DNA of 14,665 bases from positions 1 through 14,665 of the forward strand of contig JAEWJV010000049.1 of NCBI GenBank assembly GCA_023386395.1, in the 5' to 3' direction. The notes under the pieces were generated by a model. The model worked only from the letters and a program-made list of their open reading frames with translations, was not told the DNA's origin and made no database searches. The translations under genes and the position numbers were made by a program. Shown in pieces: positions 6,822 to 14,177 of this stretch. This DNA comes from Bacteroidota bacterium (GTDB lineage: Bacteria; Bacteroidota; Bacteroidia; Chitinophagales; Chitinophagaceae). Numbering within the stretch: the stretch's first letter is position 1; the number at the start of each line of letters is the position of its first letter.

Positions 6822-7715
6822 ATGAGCAATACACCAACAGAGGCACGAAGCGCAAATACAGGGAAGATTTATTTTATCGGCTCGGGGCCAGGCAACCCAG
6901 ACCTTATTACTGTTAAGGGCGCTAACCTGCTGGCACAGGCCGAAGTGATTATTACAGACAGGCTGGCCGGCGATGAGATCATCGGGCGTTATGCCAATCC
7001 TGATGCAATTATTATTGATGTGGGCAAACAGGGCGGTAATGAAAAATCATACAAACAATCCGACATAAATAAACTGCTCATTCAGTTTGCTAACCTGTAT
7101 GAAAAAGTGGTGAGATTAAAAGGCGGCGATATTGCTTTCTTCTCCAATGTTTATGATGAATTGCAAACACTCGCTGACCATAATATAGCTTATGAAATTG
7201 TTCCAGGTATTACAGCCGCATCAGGCGCATCTGCGTTTACAGGCGTGCCGTTAACGGCAAGAGGTTTTGCCAGCGGTGTTAAATTGTTGACGCATTTTAA
7301 TAACAGTATTATTGATAAAGCAAGCTGGAAGCAACTGGCTGCGTTTAAAGAAACACTCGTTTTTTATATGAGCAGTAACAACCTTGCTTCAATAATTGAA
7401 CAGCTTATTAATGCAGGCGCCGATACATCAATACCTTTTCTTGTAATTGAACAGGCCACAACGCCTAACCAGCGTGTACATGCATTTACGTTGCAATCTT
7501 TTCCCGCAGAGTCCATTCAGTTTAACAGTCCTTCCATTGTAATAATGGGAAAGGTGGCAGGATTGCATAAAAACTTTTCATGGTATAAAAACAATAATGT
7601 GGCAGGTGAAAATTATTTCCGCAGTGTTGAAGACGCAACGGCATATCTCAAAATAAATCCATTTATCAACAGGCCTGTTGAAGGCGCACAAAAAATTACT
7701 GAAAATGTTGACTGA
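6822..7715 (+). CDS. cobA: Uroporphyrinogen-III C-methyltransferase (siroheme branch)
   Basis: A 297-residue SUMT that uses two S-adenosylmethionines to turn uroporphyrinogen III into precorrin-2, the first step to siroheme. The tetrapyrrole methylase fold is marked by YFIGSGPGNPDLIT (17-30), VRLKGGD (97-103), VPGITAASGASA (127-138) and GVPLTARG (141-148). After RLKGGD the classical P-F-x-F-G-R-G-x-E-E run is replaced by IAFFSNVYDEL, and the usual T-H-R-D after G-x-P-L is T-A-R-G. These look like lineage variants rather than damage. A tail of about 40 residues (about 258-297) extends past the usual domain. It is the first gene of the operon behind the attenuator, and its 3' end overlaps the cysJ start by 11 bp. 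Methylation at other precorrin positions is less likely given the sulfite reductase neighbours. Confidence 0.93.
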   Translation: MSNTPTEARSANTGKIYFIGSGPGNPDLITVKGANLLAQAEVIITDRLAGDEIIGRYANPDAIIIDVGKQGGNEKSYKQSDINKLLIQFANLYEKVVRLKGGDIAFFSNVYDELQTLADHNIAYEIVPGITAASGASAFTGVPLTARGFASGVKLLTHFNNSIIDKASWKQLAAFKETLVFYMSSNNLASIIEQLINAGADTSIPFLVIEQATTPNQRVHAFTLQSFPAESIQFNSPSIVIMGKVAGLHKNFSWYKNNNVAGENYFRSVEDATAYLKINPFINRPVEGAQKITENVD

Positions 7716-9411
7716 ACAAAAATTCAAATCATTTAAAGATTTTATACAGGATTCATCAAGGGATGAAATAATCTGGATGAGCGGTTACCTGGCAGGCCTG
7801 TCAGATAAAAATACCACCGCAGCGCCGCCAACATCACCTGAGATTATTGCATCAACAGAAAAACTGGTTATTACAGTTGTGTATGGAACAGAAACAGGCA
7901 ATTCGAAAAAAATAGCTGCAAAACTTACTTCTGTTTTAAAAAGCAAGCAGCATAAGGTAACGCTTAAAGCATTAGACCAATACAATGTTACCAACCTGCA
8001 AAAAGAAAGCACGCTGTATGTTGTAATGAGTACACATGGCGATGGTGAAGCGCCGTCTGCAGCTAAAAAATTCTATGATCACCTGTATGCAAAACAACAT
8101 GATCTTTCTAATTTAAAATATGCGGTACTGGCGCTTGGCGATAGCTCTTACCCATTGTTTTGCAAGGCCGGTGAAGATGTAGATACACGCCTTGATGAAC
8201 TCGGCGCCATAAGGCTTTTGCCGCTTGAAAAATCAGACCTTGATTTTTATCCTGTTTCAGAAGCATGGATAAGTAACATTGTAAATCACCTTCCCACAAC
8301 AGCTAATTTGCTGGCGCCAAAACCACAGCCCAAACAGGCAAAAAACGGAAAGCATTTTTATAAGGGCGTAGTACAATCGCACATCAATCTGAATGATAAA
8401 GGTTCATTAAAAGAAACATTTCATATTGAAATTGGCACGGAAGAAGCCATTTATTATTTGCCCGGTGATTCTTTGGGTATTGTGCCTGTAAACACTGATG
8501 AAGATGTGCTGGAAATATTAAACCTGCTTTCAGCCGATAAAAACAAAACGGTAACATATAAAGACGAGCAATTCACCTTATTTGATTTGTTTAAGACCAA
8601 GGTAAACATTCTGCATCTGCCTGTGCGTATCATCGAAAAATATGCAAAGCTTATTGAATCAGAATTGCCTTTGATAAGACTTGATCTTAAAAATATTTTA
8701 GCGCTTTATCCTTTAACAAAAAATGTTTTGCTAGAAGATTTTATCGCTATTCTCGAACCTACTACACCAAGGTTATATTCTATTTCATCATCACCGTATG
8801 CGCATGGCAATAATGAAATTCATATTACGGTTGGCCGCAATAAATTTTGGGTAAATGATAAAGAAAAACATGGCTTTTGCAGCAGTCATTTCGCCGGTTT
8901 GAATGAAGGCGATGAAGTAAAATTTTATATCAATTCAAACGATAACTTCCGCCTGCCGCTGCAGGACAAAGATGTAATTATGATCGGTCCCGGAACCGGC
9001 ATTGCACCATTCCGCTCATTTCTTTTTCACAGGGATGATGAAAGTGCACCCGGAAGAAACTGGCTGTTTTTCGGAGATCAGCATTTTCATAAAGATTTCT
9101 TATACCAGAGCGAGTTGCTTTCTTTATTCGACTCCGGTTTGCTTACCAGGCTAAACACAGCTTTTTCAAGAGATCAGAAAGAAAAAATATACGTGCAGCA
9201 TCGCATGAAGCAACAATCAAGAGAATTGTTTAACTGGATTGAAAATGGCGCATACATTTATATCTGCGGCTGCAAAGACACAATGGCGAAAGATGTTGAA
9301 GCAACATTGGTCAGCATCATCAGCCAGGAAGCAAACATTAATGAAGAACAGGCCGCAGACTATTTAAGCAGGCTGGAAGATGAAGGAAGGTTTGCGAAAG
9401 ACGTGTATTAA
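7705..9411 (+). CDS. cysJ: NADPH-sulfite reductase flavoprotein (alpha) subunit
   Basis: A 568-residue diflavin reductase that passes electrons from NADPH through FAD and FMN to the CysI hemoprotein. An N-terminal helix segment resembles E. coli CysJ. The flavodoxin domain has GTETGNS (61-67), STHGDGEAP (109-117) and LALGDSSY (142-149). The FAD domain has RLYSISSSP (356-364) and GFCSSHFAGL (390-399). The NADPH domain has GPGTGIAPFRSF (428-439), SRDQKEKIYVQ (488-498, NADP-type 2'-phosphate binding) and CGCKDTMAKDV (521-531). It ends in a C-terminal tyrosine (RFAKDVY), as CysJ does. ATG 7705 was preferred because it gives the family-like N-terminus. An upstream in-frame TTG at 7678 would add nine residues and deepen the overlap with cobA. 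Overlapping genes imply translational coupling. Confidence 0.94.
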   Translation: MLTEQKFKSFKDFIQDSSRDEIIWMSGYLAGLSDKNTTAAPPTSPEIIASTEKLVITVVYGTETGNSKKIAAKLTSVLKSKQHKVTLKALDQYNVTNLQKESTLYVVMSTHGDGEAPSAAKKFYDHLYAKQHDLSNLKYAVLALGDSSYPLFCKAGEDVDTRLDELGAIRLLPLEKSDLDFYPVSEAWISNIVNHLPTTANLLAPKPQPKQAKNGKHFYKGVVQSHINLNDKGSLKETFHIEIGTEEAIYYLPGDSLGIVPVNTDEDVLEILNLLSADKNKTVTYKDEQFTLFDLFKTKVNILHLPVRIIEKYAKLIESELPLIRLDLKNILALYPLTKNVLLEDFIAILEPTTPRLYSISSSPYAHGNNEIHITVGRNKFWVNDKEKHGFCSSHFAGLNEGDEVKFYINSNDNFRLPLQDKDVIMIGPGTGIAPFRSFLFHRDDESAPGRNWLFFGDQHFHKDFLYQSELLSLFDSGLLTRLNTAFSRDQKEKIYVQHRMKQQSRELFNWIENGAYIYICGCKDTMAKDVEATLVSIISQEANINEEQAADYLSRLEDEGRFAKDVY

Positions 9412-9477
9412 AGCAAGCCGTTCTTACATAAGATTTACGTTAAAAATTTTAACCGGTTAACATAACTCATACCACTA

Positions 9478-11127
9478 ATGTCAGAATCAGTAGTAGAAAA
9501 AATTAAAAAAGAAAGTAAAGGCCTGCGCGGCACTTTAAAAGAAAGTTTATTGGATGAACATACAGGCGCCATACGCGAAAGTGACAGAGCGCTTATAAAA
9601 TTTCACGGCATGTATATGCAGGATGACCGTGACCGCCGGGATGAACGTGCTGAAAAAAAATTAGATCGCTTATATTCTTATATGATCCGTTTACGTTTGC
9701 CGGGCGGCCTGCTTTCAGCAGAACAATGGATTGCCCTGCATGAAGTAACCGACAGCTATACAAGCGGTGTTATTAAAATTACAACGAGGCAAACGGTGCA
9801 GTTGCATGGCATTTTAAAACATCACATTAAACCCACTATAAAGGATTTTAATACCGTTAAGCTCGACAGCATTGCAGCCTGTGGGGATGTAAACCGCAAT
9901 GTTATTGCAAGCGCCCATCCGCGTTTCAGCGCTGTGTATGAAGAAATATTTTCTTATGCCGGCAAGCTGAGTAAGCTGTTGTTGCCTAAAACACATGGTT
10001 ATTACGAAATATGGCTTGATGAAGAAAAGATTTCTCCTGAACTTGAAAAAGATGAATTATACCAGGACAGGTATTTCCCGCGTAAATTCAAAATAGCCAT
10101 TGCTATTCCGCCTTATAATGATGTGGATGTTTTTACAAACGATGTGGGCGTTATTGCGATTGTAGAAAACAACGAACTGGTGGGTTTCAATGTAAGCGCC
10201 GGCGGCGGCATGGGCGCCACGCATGGCAATGCCGAAACATATCCAAGGCTTGCTTCCATGTTAGGCTTTGTAAAGAAAGACGATTTGTTTAAAGTGGTTT
10301 ATGAAATAGCAACAACGCAAAGGGATTTTGGCAACAGGAGCGACAGAAAACTGGCACGTCTTAAATACACCATTGACCGCATGAGTGTTGATGTATTTAA
10401 GAAAGAAGTGGAAACAAGAAGCGGCATACCTTTTCAGCCTGAAAGGGAATATGAGCTAACCATCCGCCACGACGAATATGGATGGCACAAAAACCATGAA
10501 GGACTTTATTATTATACCGCCTTTGTTGAAGCCGGCAGGGTATATGACGGCGATAAAGTGCAGTTTAAAAAAGCATTCTACGAAATAGCCAAAACAGGTA
10601 AGACGCAATTCAGGTTTACCTGCAATCAAAACTTAATTATAAGCGATATAAAACCTGAAGACAAGGATGAAATTGAAAATATACTCCAGGATTATGGCGT
10701 AATACAGGTTACAAAAAATGCTTCGCCCGTACGGCGCAATGCTATAGCCTGTGTGGCTTTGAACACTTGCCCCCTTGCGTTTGCTGAGGCGCAGCGCTAC
10801 CTGCCTTCACTAATAGATAAAATTGAAGAGATTCTTGGCAGGTATAATTTAAATAATGAAGAACTGCACGTGCGTATGACAGGATGCCCCAACGGCTGCG
10901 GCAGGCCTTATGCTGCGGAAATTGGTTTTGTAGGCACTGCGCTTGGCAGGTATAATATTTATCTCGGCGCTGATGCCCTCGGCAAGCGGTTAAACAAATT
11001 GTATAAAGAAAACATTGATGAGCCAGAAATATTAAACACGCTTGATGTATTGCTTAAAGATTTTTCTGCCAACAAGAACCTTAATGAATCTTTCGGGGAT
11101 TATGTAATAAGAAAGAAGATTGTGTAG
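9478..11127 (+). CDS. cysI: NADPH-sulfite reductase hemoprotein (beta) subunit
   Basis: A 549-residue siroheme and [4Fe-4S] enzyme that reduces sulfite to sulfide with six electrons from CysJ. The cluster/siroheme ligands are C425 and C431 (C-V-A-L-N-T-C) and C470 and C474 (GCPNGCGRP), with the same spacing as E. coli CysI and close to the same positions. Other family motifs are IKITTRQTVQLHGI (about 100-113) and ACGDVNRN (about 138-145). Length matches CysI rather than the shorter ferredoxin-type nitrite reductases, and the CysJ neighbour supports sulfite as substrate. It starts 66 bp after cysJ and is followed 112 bp later by the siroheme synthase gene. Confidence 0.95.
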   Translation: MSESVVEKIKKESKGLRGTLKESLLDEHTGAIRESDRALIKFHGMYMQDDRDRRDERAEKKLDRLYSYMIRLRLPGGLLSAEQWIALHEVTDSYTSGVIKITTRQTVQLHGILKHHIKPTIKDFNTVKLDSIAACGDVNRNVIASAHPRFSAVYEEIFSYAGKLSKLLLPKTHGYYEIWLDEEKISPELEKDELYQDRYFPRKFKIAIAIPPYNDVDVFTNDVGVIAIVENNELVGFNVSAGGGMGATHGNAETYPRLASMLGFVKKDDLFKVVYEIATTQRDFGNRSDRKLARLKYTIDRMSVDVFKKEVETRSGIPFQPEREYELTIRHDEYGWHKNHEGLYYYTAFVEAGRVYDGDKVQFKKAFYEIAKTGKTQFRFTCNQNLIISDIKPEDKDEIENILQDYGVIQVTKNASPVRRNAIACVALNTCPLAFAEAQRYLPSLIDKIEEILGRYNLNNEELHVRMTGCPNGCGRPYAAEIGFVGTALGRYNIYLGADALGKRLNKLYKENIDEPEILNTLDVLLKDFSANKNLNESFGDYVIRKKIV

Positions 11128-11146
11128 CAATTTATTACGGCGTCAG

Positions 11147-11208
11147 CCGGCGAATGCGGAATCGCTTACAATTTTCAAATAATTTTTGGGCAGGTTCCTT
11201 CTCGCCGG
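11147..11208 (+). repeat. GC-rich spaced inverted repeat between cysI and siroheme synthase gene
   Basis: CCGGCGA at 11147-11153 is matched by its reverse complement TCGCCGG at 11202-11208, with 48 bases between. This patch is visibly richer in G and C than its surroundings and could fold in the operon mRNA. It may mark processing or be incidental. Confidence 0.3.
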
Positions 11209-11239
11209 GTCTGGCATTACTTTTTTAAATAAAATATTT

Positions 11240-11839
11240 ATGAGTGCTGATAAAAACAATCTCTTCCCGGTATTTTTCAAGCTTGAAGAATTGCGTATGC
11301 TTATAATAGGCGCGGGAGAAATTGGCTATGAAAAACTCAATACCGTTTTAAATAATTCACCTGCTGCCAATGTTACTGTTGCTGCCAGTTTTATTAAAAA
11401 AGAAGTGCGGGAGCTTGCTTTTAAACATAAGCATGTGCAGTTAATACAAACTTCCTATCATGCAGAGCTATTGGACAACAGTGATTTGATTATAGCTGCG
11501 GTTAATGATGCTGAACTGGCAGAACGCATAAAAAAAGATGCAAAACAAAAAGGCAAATTGCTGAATGCAGCAGACAAGCCTTCACTTTGTGATTTTTACC
11601 TGGGTTCTGTTATCACCAAAGGCGATGTAAAAATTGCAATCTCAACCAATGGCAAATCACCCACACTGGCAAGAAGGCTAAAAGAGTTTTTTAATGAAGT
11701 ATTGCCCGAAGAAATTGAAAGCCTTACCAACAATCTTAATACAATAAGAAACAATATTCAAAGCGGGCTGAAAGAAAGAATAAAGAAACTGAATGAAATT
11801 ACCGCGTCGCTGGTTGAAGACAATGAGCAGGCTGTATGA
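11240..11839 (+). CDS. Precorrin-2 dehydrogenase/sirohydrochlorin ferrochelatase (siroheme synthase, CysG N-terminal type)
   Basis: A 199-residue protein homologous to the N-terminal half of CysG and to yeast Met8. It should oxidise precorrin-2 with NAD and insert iron to give siroheme. Visible are the nucleotide-binding segment LIIGAGEIGYEKL (21-33), NAADKPSLCDF (109-119) whose D112 aligns with the catalytic aspartate of CysG, and AISTNGKSPTLARRLKEF (133-150). A helical C-terminal region about 155-199 follows. The frame is open back to a TTG at 11186, but those 18 codons fall in the GC-rich spacer and do not resemble the family, so ATG 11240 was chosen. It is the last gene of the operon. Together with cobA it supplies the cofactor of CysI. 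Dehydrogenase-only activity (SirC-like) cannot be excluded. Confidence 0.9.
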   Translation: MSADKNNLFPVFFKLEELRMLIIGAGEIGYEKLNTVLNNSPAANVTVAASFIKKEVRELAFKHKHVQLIQTSYHAELLDNSDLIIAAVNDAELAERIKKDAKQKGKLLNAADKPSLCDFYLGSVITKGDVKIAISTNGKSPTLARRLKEFFNEVLPEEIESLTNNLNTIRNNIQSGLKERIKKLNEITASLVEDNEQAV

Positions 11840-11860
11840 GTGCAACGTAGCGCCCCTTTG

Positions 11861-12802
11861 TTACGTTCCAACCTTTATTAAAACACCAATGCCAATAACT
11901 GATTTCAACTGCAACCGCGGCGAATTTGCTTTGGGGCCGAATACGCGTACATCGTCATCATATATCATATCCACATTCCACGTTACGGCAAATTTTTTGC
12001 TGAACTTGGCTGCAAATAAATTTGTCATATATACATCCACATTAAAAGGATTGTGCTCATAGTTGGAAAACAGGTCTATCCTTGAATTATAGGTTATCGT
12101 TTTAGTGAAATTGCTATTGAAAATAATTGTTCCGAAAGCACCGACCTGGCTTAAAAAATGCTTGCCGCTGTCAACGCCATAGGCGCCTATTCTTGAAAGT
12201 GTTGGGTTTAGCATTACAATCCATCTTGATGATATAGGCGAAACGAATATAGACAGGCTTTTTACAGGCTTATAATCAAACCCGGGGCTAAATAAAAGAT
12301 AGCCCGGCGAAAATGCAGTTGAAGAAAACACAGGATAGTCGGGATTTGCATAAGTATATCCGTCAAAAAACTGCGTTCGCAAACTAAATAAGCCCGTAAC
12401 AGAAATCTTAGAGCCCAGGTAATATCCAAGCTTCGACAAAAAATCAAGCCGGTCATCACTTTTACGCGTTCCTAAAGTAGTTGTATGAATGTAGCCAATA
12501 TTTATATCAAGGTTATTATCCCACGTAACCTTGTCCTTTTTGTAAAAGGCATGGGCATTGGCATACATATTCATGGTCACAGAAAAATTGTCACCACCTG
12601 CGGCCCAGTCTTTTAAAGCACTTTGCGCCACGTTTAAATTAAACATGCCGCCTTTTATCCATTTCTTCTTAAGCGTATCAGGCACATCTTTTTTAATAGT
12701 GCGGCCCGCTTCGGTCTTAAGAATCGTTATTGTAGGATCCTGCGCTTTTAAATTAAACCCAATAAACAATATGAGGAATGCAAGAAACCATTTTCTCATC
12801 AT
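11861..12802 (-). CDS. DUF3078 domain-containing putative outer-membrane protein
   Basis: A 313-residue protein with a clear signal peptide: basic M-M-R-K, a hydrophobic run to about residue 17, and a likely cleavage after NLKA (20), just before Q21. The mature part holds the DUF3078 hallmark of an N-terminal GGMFNLNVAQSALKDWAAGGDN block, followed by alternating polar/aromatic stretches that look like beta strands of an outer-membrane barrel. It ends in short hydrophobic strands (IGIGVLIKVGT). Function is unknown; the family is typical of Bacteroidota. The first of two adjacent ATGs is given as start. It is convergent with the siroheme synthase gene (21-bp gap), so it is not part of that operon. 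Confidence 0.88.
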   Translation of the reverse strand: MMRKWFLAFLILFIGFNLKAQDPTITILKTEAGRTIKKDVPDTLKKKWIKGGMFNLNVAQSALKDWAAGGDNFSVTMNMYANAHAFYKKDKVTWDNNLDINIGYIHTTTLGTRKSDDRLDFLSKLGYYLGSKISVTGLFSLRTQFFDGYTYANPDYPVFSSTAFSPGYLLFSPGFDYKPVKSLSIFVSPISSRWIVMLNPTLSRIGAYGVDSGKHFLSQVGAFGTIIFNSNFTKTITYNSRIDLFSNYEHNPFNVDVYMTNLFAAKFSKKFAVTWNVDMIYDDDVRVFGPKANSPRLQLKSVIGIGVLIKVGT

Positions 12803-12857
12803 GCTGCGTGTGTACTTACGTTGCTCGGAATGCTTACAAAAGTCTTAAATTAATCTT

Positions 12858-12875
12858 TGTATAGTGTTCTATACA
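12858..12875. promoter_or_regulatory. Dyad TGTATAG-N4-CTATACA (candidate operator)
   Basis: A perfect inverted repeat with 7-base arms and a TGTT spacer. It lies 55 bp upstream of the DUF3078 start and about 45 bp upstream of the metH -33 box. The symmetry suits a dimeric repressor or activator, but no cognate protein is known from the window. Confidence 0.4.
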
Positions 12876-12917
12876 TGTTAAAAATTTAACCACAATTCTT
12901 TAACAAAATTTCATGAG

Positions 12918-12948
12918 CTTGTTTATAATAATTTCTTGATTACTTTTG
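12918..12948 (+). promoter_or_regulatory. Putative Bacteroidota promoter of the metH operon
   Basis: The -7 box TACTTTTG (12941-12948) matches TAnnTTTG exactly. A -33-like CTTG (12918-12921) lies 19 bases upstream. Transcription would begin near 12953-12955, giving a 5' UTR of about 200 bases. Confidence 0.6.
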
Positions 12949-13090
12949 CACCACAAGGCGGATTTGTTTATTGTTCGGCCTTAAAAATTCAGAACTAATA
13001 AACGCACAAACTTCACTAACAAGTTTCCCTACGTTTATAATTCAGATTGTTTTTTGGTTACCAGCTAATTAACTCCGGTTGAGTTTCGTT

Positions 13091-13156
13091 ATGTCACTCC
13101 CTTGTACTGCAGCGCTAATGGCATCTGTAGTTTCAATTTCAAACCATTCTATATGA
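13091..13156 (+). CDS. Small upstream ORF overlapping the metH start
   Basis: ATG at 13091 opens a 21-codon ORF (begins [10 protein letters not shown]) whose TGA (13154-13156) overlaps the metH ATG (13153-13155) in the ATGA arrangement typical of translational coupling. No Shine-Dalgarno sequence is evident for either ORF. It has one Cys and two Met codons and no run, so it does not resemble the sulfur leader peptide. It may be a coupling ORF or chance. Confidence 0.3.
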   Translation: MSLPCTAALMASVVSISNHSI

Positions 13157-14172
13157 ATATTAAAGAACTTTTAAACCAACGCATCTTAATAATTGATGGC
13201 GCCATGGGCACCATGATACAGCGTTATGAGTTATCTGAAGCTGATTACCGCGGTGAACGGTTTAAAGATTGGGATTCCGATATAAAGGGCAATAACGATT
13301 TGCTTTGTTTAACACAGCCGCAAATTATTAAAGCTATACATAAAGAATACCTCGAAGCCGGTGCGGATATTATCGAAACAAACACGTTCAATGCACAACG
13401 CGTTTCACTTGCAGATTATAATATGCAATCATTGGCTTATGAAATAAATTTTGAAGCCGCAAAGATTGCGAGGGAAGCTGTTGAGGAATTTTCGGCTAAC
13501 CGTCAATCGTCAACTGTCAACCGTTTTGTTGCCGGTGCCATCGGCCCCATGAATAAAACATTGTCTTTATCACCTGACGTAAACAATCCGGGTTACCGTG
13601 CCTTAACTTTTGATGGAGCCGTGGAAGCTTATTACGAACAGGTAAAAGGCCTGGTTGAAGGCGGTGTTGATTTATTATTGATTGAAACCATTTTCGACAC
13701 GCTCAATGCCAAGGCAGCAATATTTGCGATCAAAAAATATTTCAGAGATGAAAAAAAGGCATCATTACCAATAATGATCAGCGGCACCATAACAGATGCC
13801 AGCGGCAGAACTTTAAGCGGGCAAACACTGGAAGCTTTTTATAATTCAGTGGCACATGCCCGGCCATTAAGCATCGGCTTAAACTGTGCTTTGGGCGCGA
13901 AAGAAATGAGGCCGCATATTGAGGAGCTGTCACAACTGGCTTCGTGTTATGTTTCTGCCTATCCAAATGCAGGTTTACCAAATGCCATGGGTGAATATGA
14001 TGAGCAGCCCGAAGAAACAGCCTGCTTTATTGAAGACTGGGCAAAGGAAGGATTCGTAAATATTGTTGGCGGTTGCTGTGGCACCACACCCGATCATATA
14101 AGATCAATTGCAGCACATGTAAAGAAGTTGCAGCCGAGAAAATTACCTGTAATTGAAACAGCATTAATATAA
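13153..14172 (+). CDS. metH: Methionine synthase, homocysteine-binding module (split MetH, part 1)
   Basis: A 339-residue Zn-dependent homocysteine S-methyltransferase module, equivalent to the first domain of cobalamin-dependent MetH. It shows [17 protein letters not shown] (11-27), ETNTFNA (75-81), [12 protein letters not shown] (127-138) and the zinc ligands C245 in [14 protein letters not shown] and C308/C309 in [11 protein letters not shown], at nearly the E. coli MetH positions (247, 310, 311). The open frame extends back to a TTG at 13102, but family homology begins at ATG 13153 (MNIKELL). The next gene supplies the folate-binding part and begins five bases after this stop, so the two products should assemble into one enzyme. 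An enzyme using another methyl donor is unlikely given this neighbour. Confidence 0.94.
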   Translation: MNIKELLNQRILIIDGAMGTMIQRYELSEADYRGERFKDWDSDIKGNNDLLCLTQPQIIKAIHKEYLEAGADIIETNTFNAQRVSLADYNMQSLAYEINFEAAKIAREAVEEFSANRQSSTVNRFVAGAIGPMNKTLSLSPDVNNPGYRALTFDGAVEAYYEQVKGLVEGGVDLLLIETIFDTLNAKAAIFAIKKYFRDEKKASLPIMISGTITDASGRTLSGQTLEAFYNSVAHARPLSIGLNCALGAKEMRPHIEELSQLASCYVSAYPNAGLPNAMGEYDEQPEETACFIEDWAKEGFVNIVGGCCGTTPDHIRSIAAHVKKLQPRKLPVIETALI

Positions 14173-14177
14173 TTTAA

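Larger units (their letters stand above)
12803..13152. other. Divergent intergenic region between DUF3078 gene and metH
   Basis: About 350 bases. From left to right it holds a dyad (12858-12875), a promoter match (12918-12948), a 5-bp hairpin AAGGC/GCCTT (12955-12982) at the expected 5' end of the metH transcript, a small hairpin AACTC-CGGTT-GAGTT (13071-13085) and a 21-codon upstream ORF (13091-13156). No S-box, cobalamin or SAM-II riboswitch consensus was recognised by eye, and no intrinsic terminator was found in the 5' UTR. Confidence 0.55.

Noticed and set aside
11844..11867. AACGTA/TACGTT inverted repeat in the gap between siroheme synthase and DUF3078 genes
   Set aside because: Six-bp stem with a 12-base loop, overlapping the DUF3078 stop codon and lacking a T run; insufficient for a terminator call.
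12955..13152. SAM (S-box or SAM-II) or cobalamin riboswitch upstream of metH
   Set aside because: Position would suit it, but none of the conserved boxes I know for these classes could be found by eye. A covariance-model search would decide.
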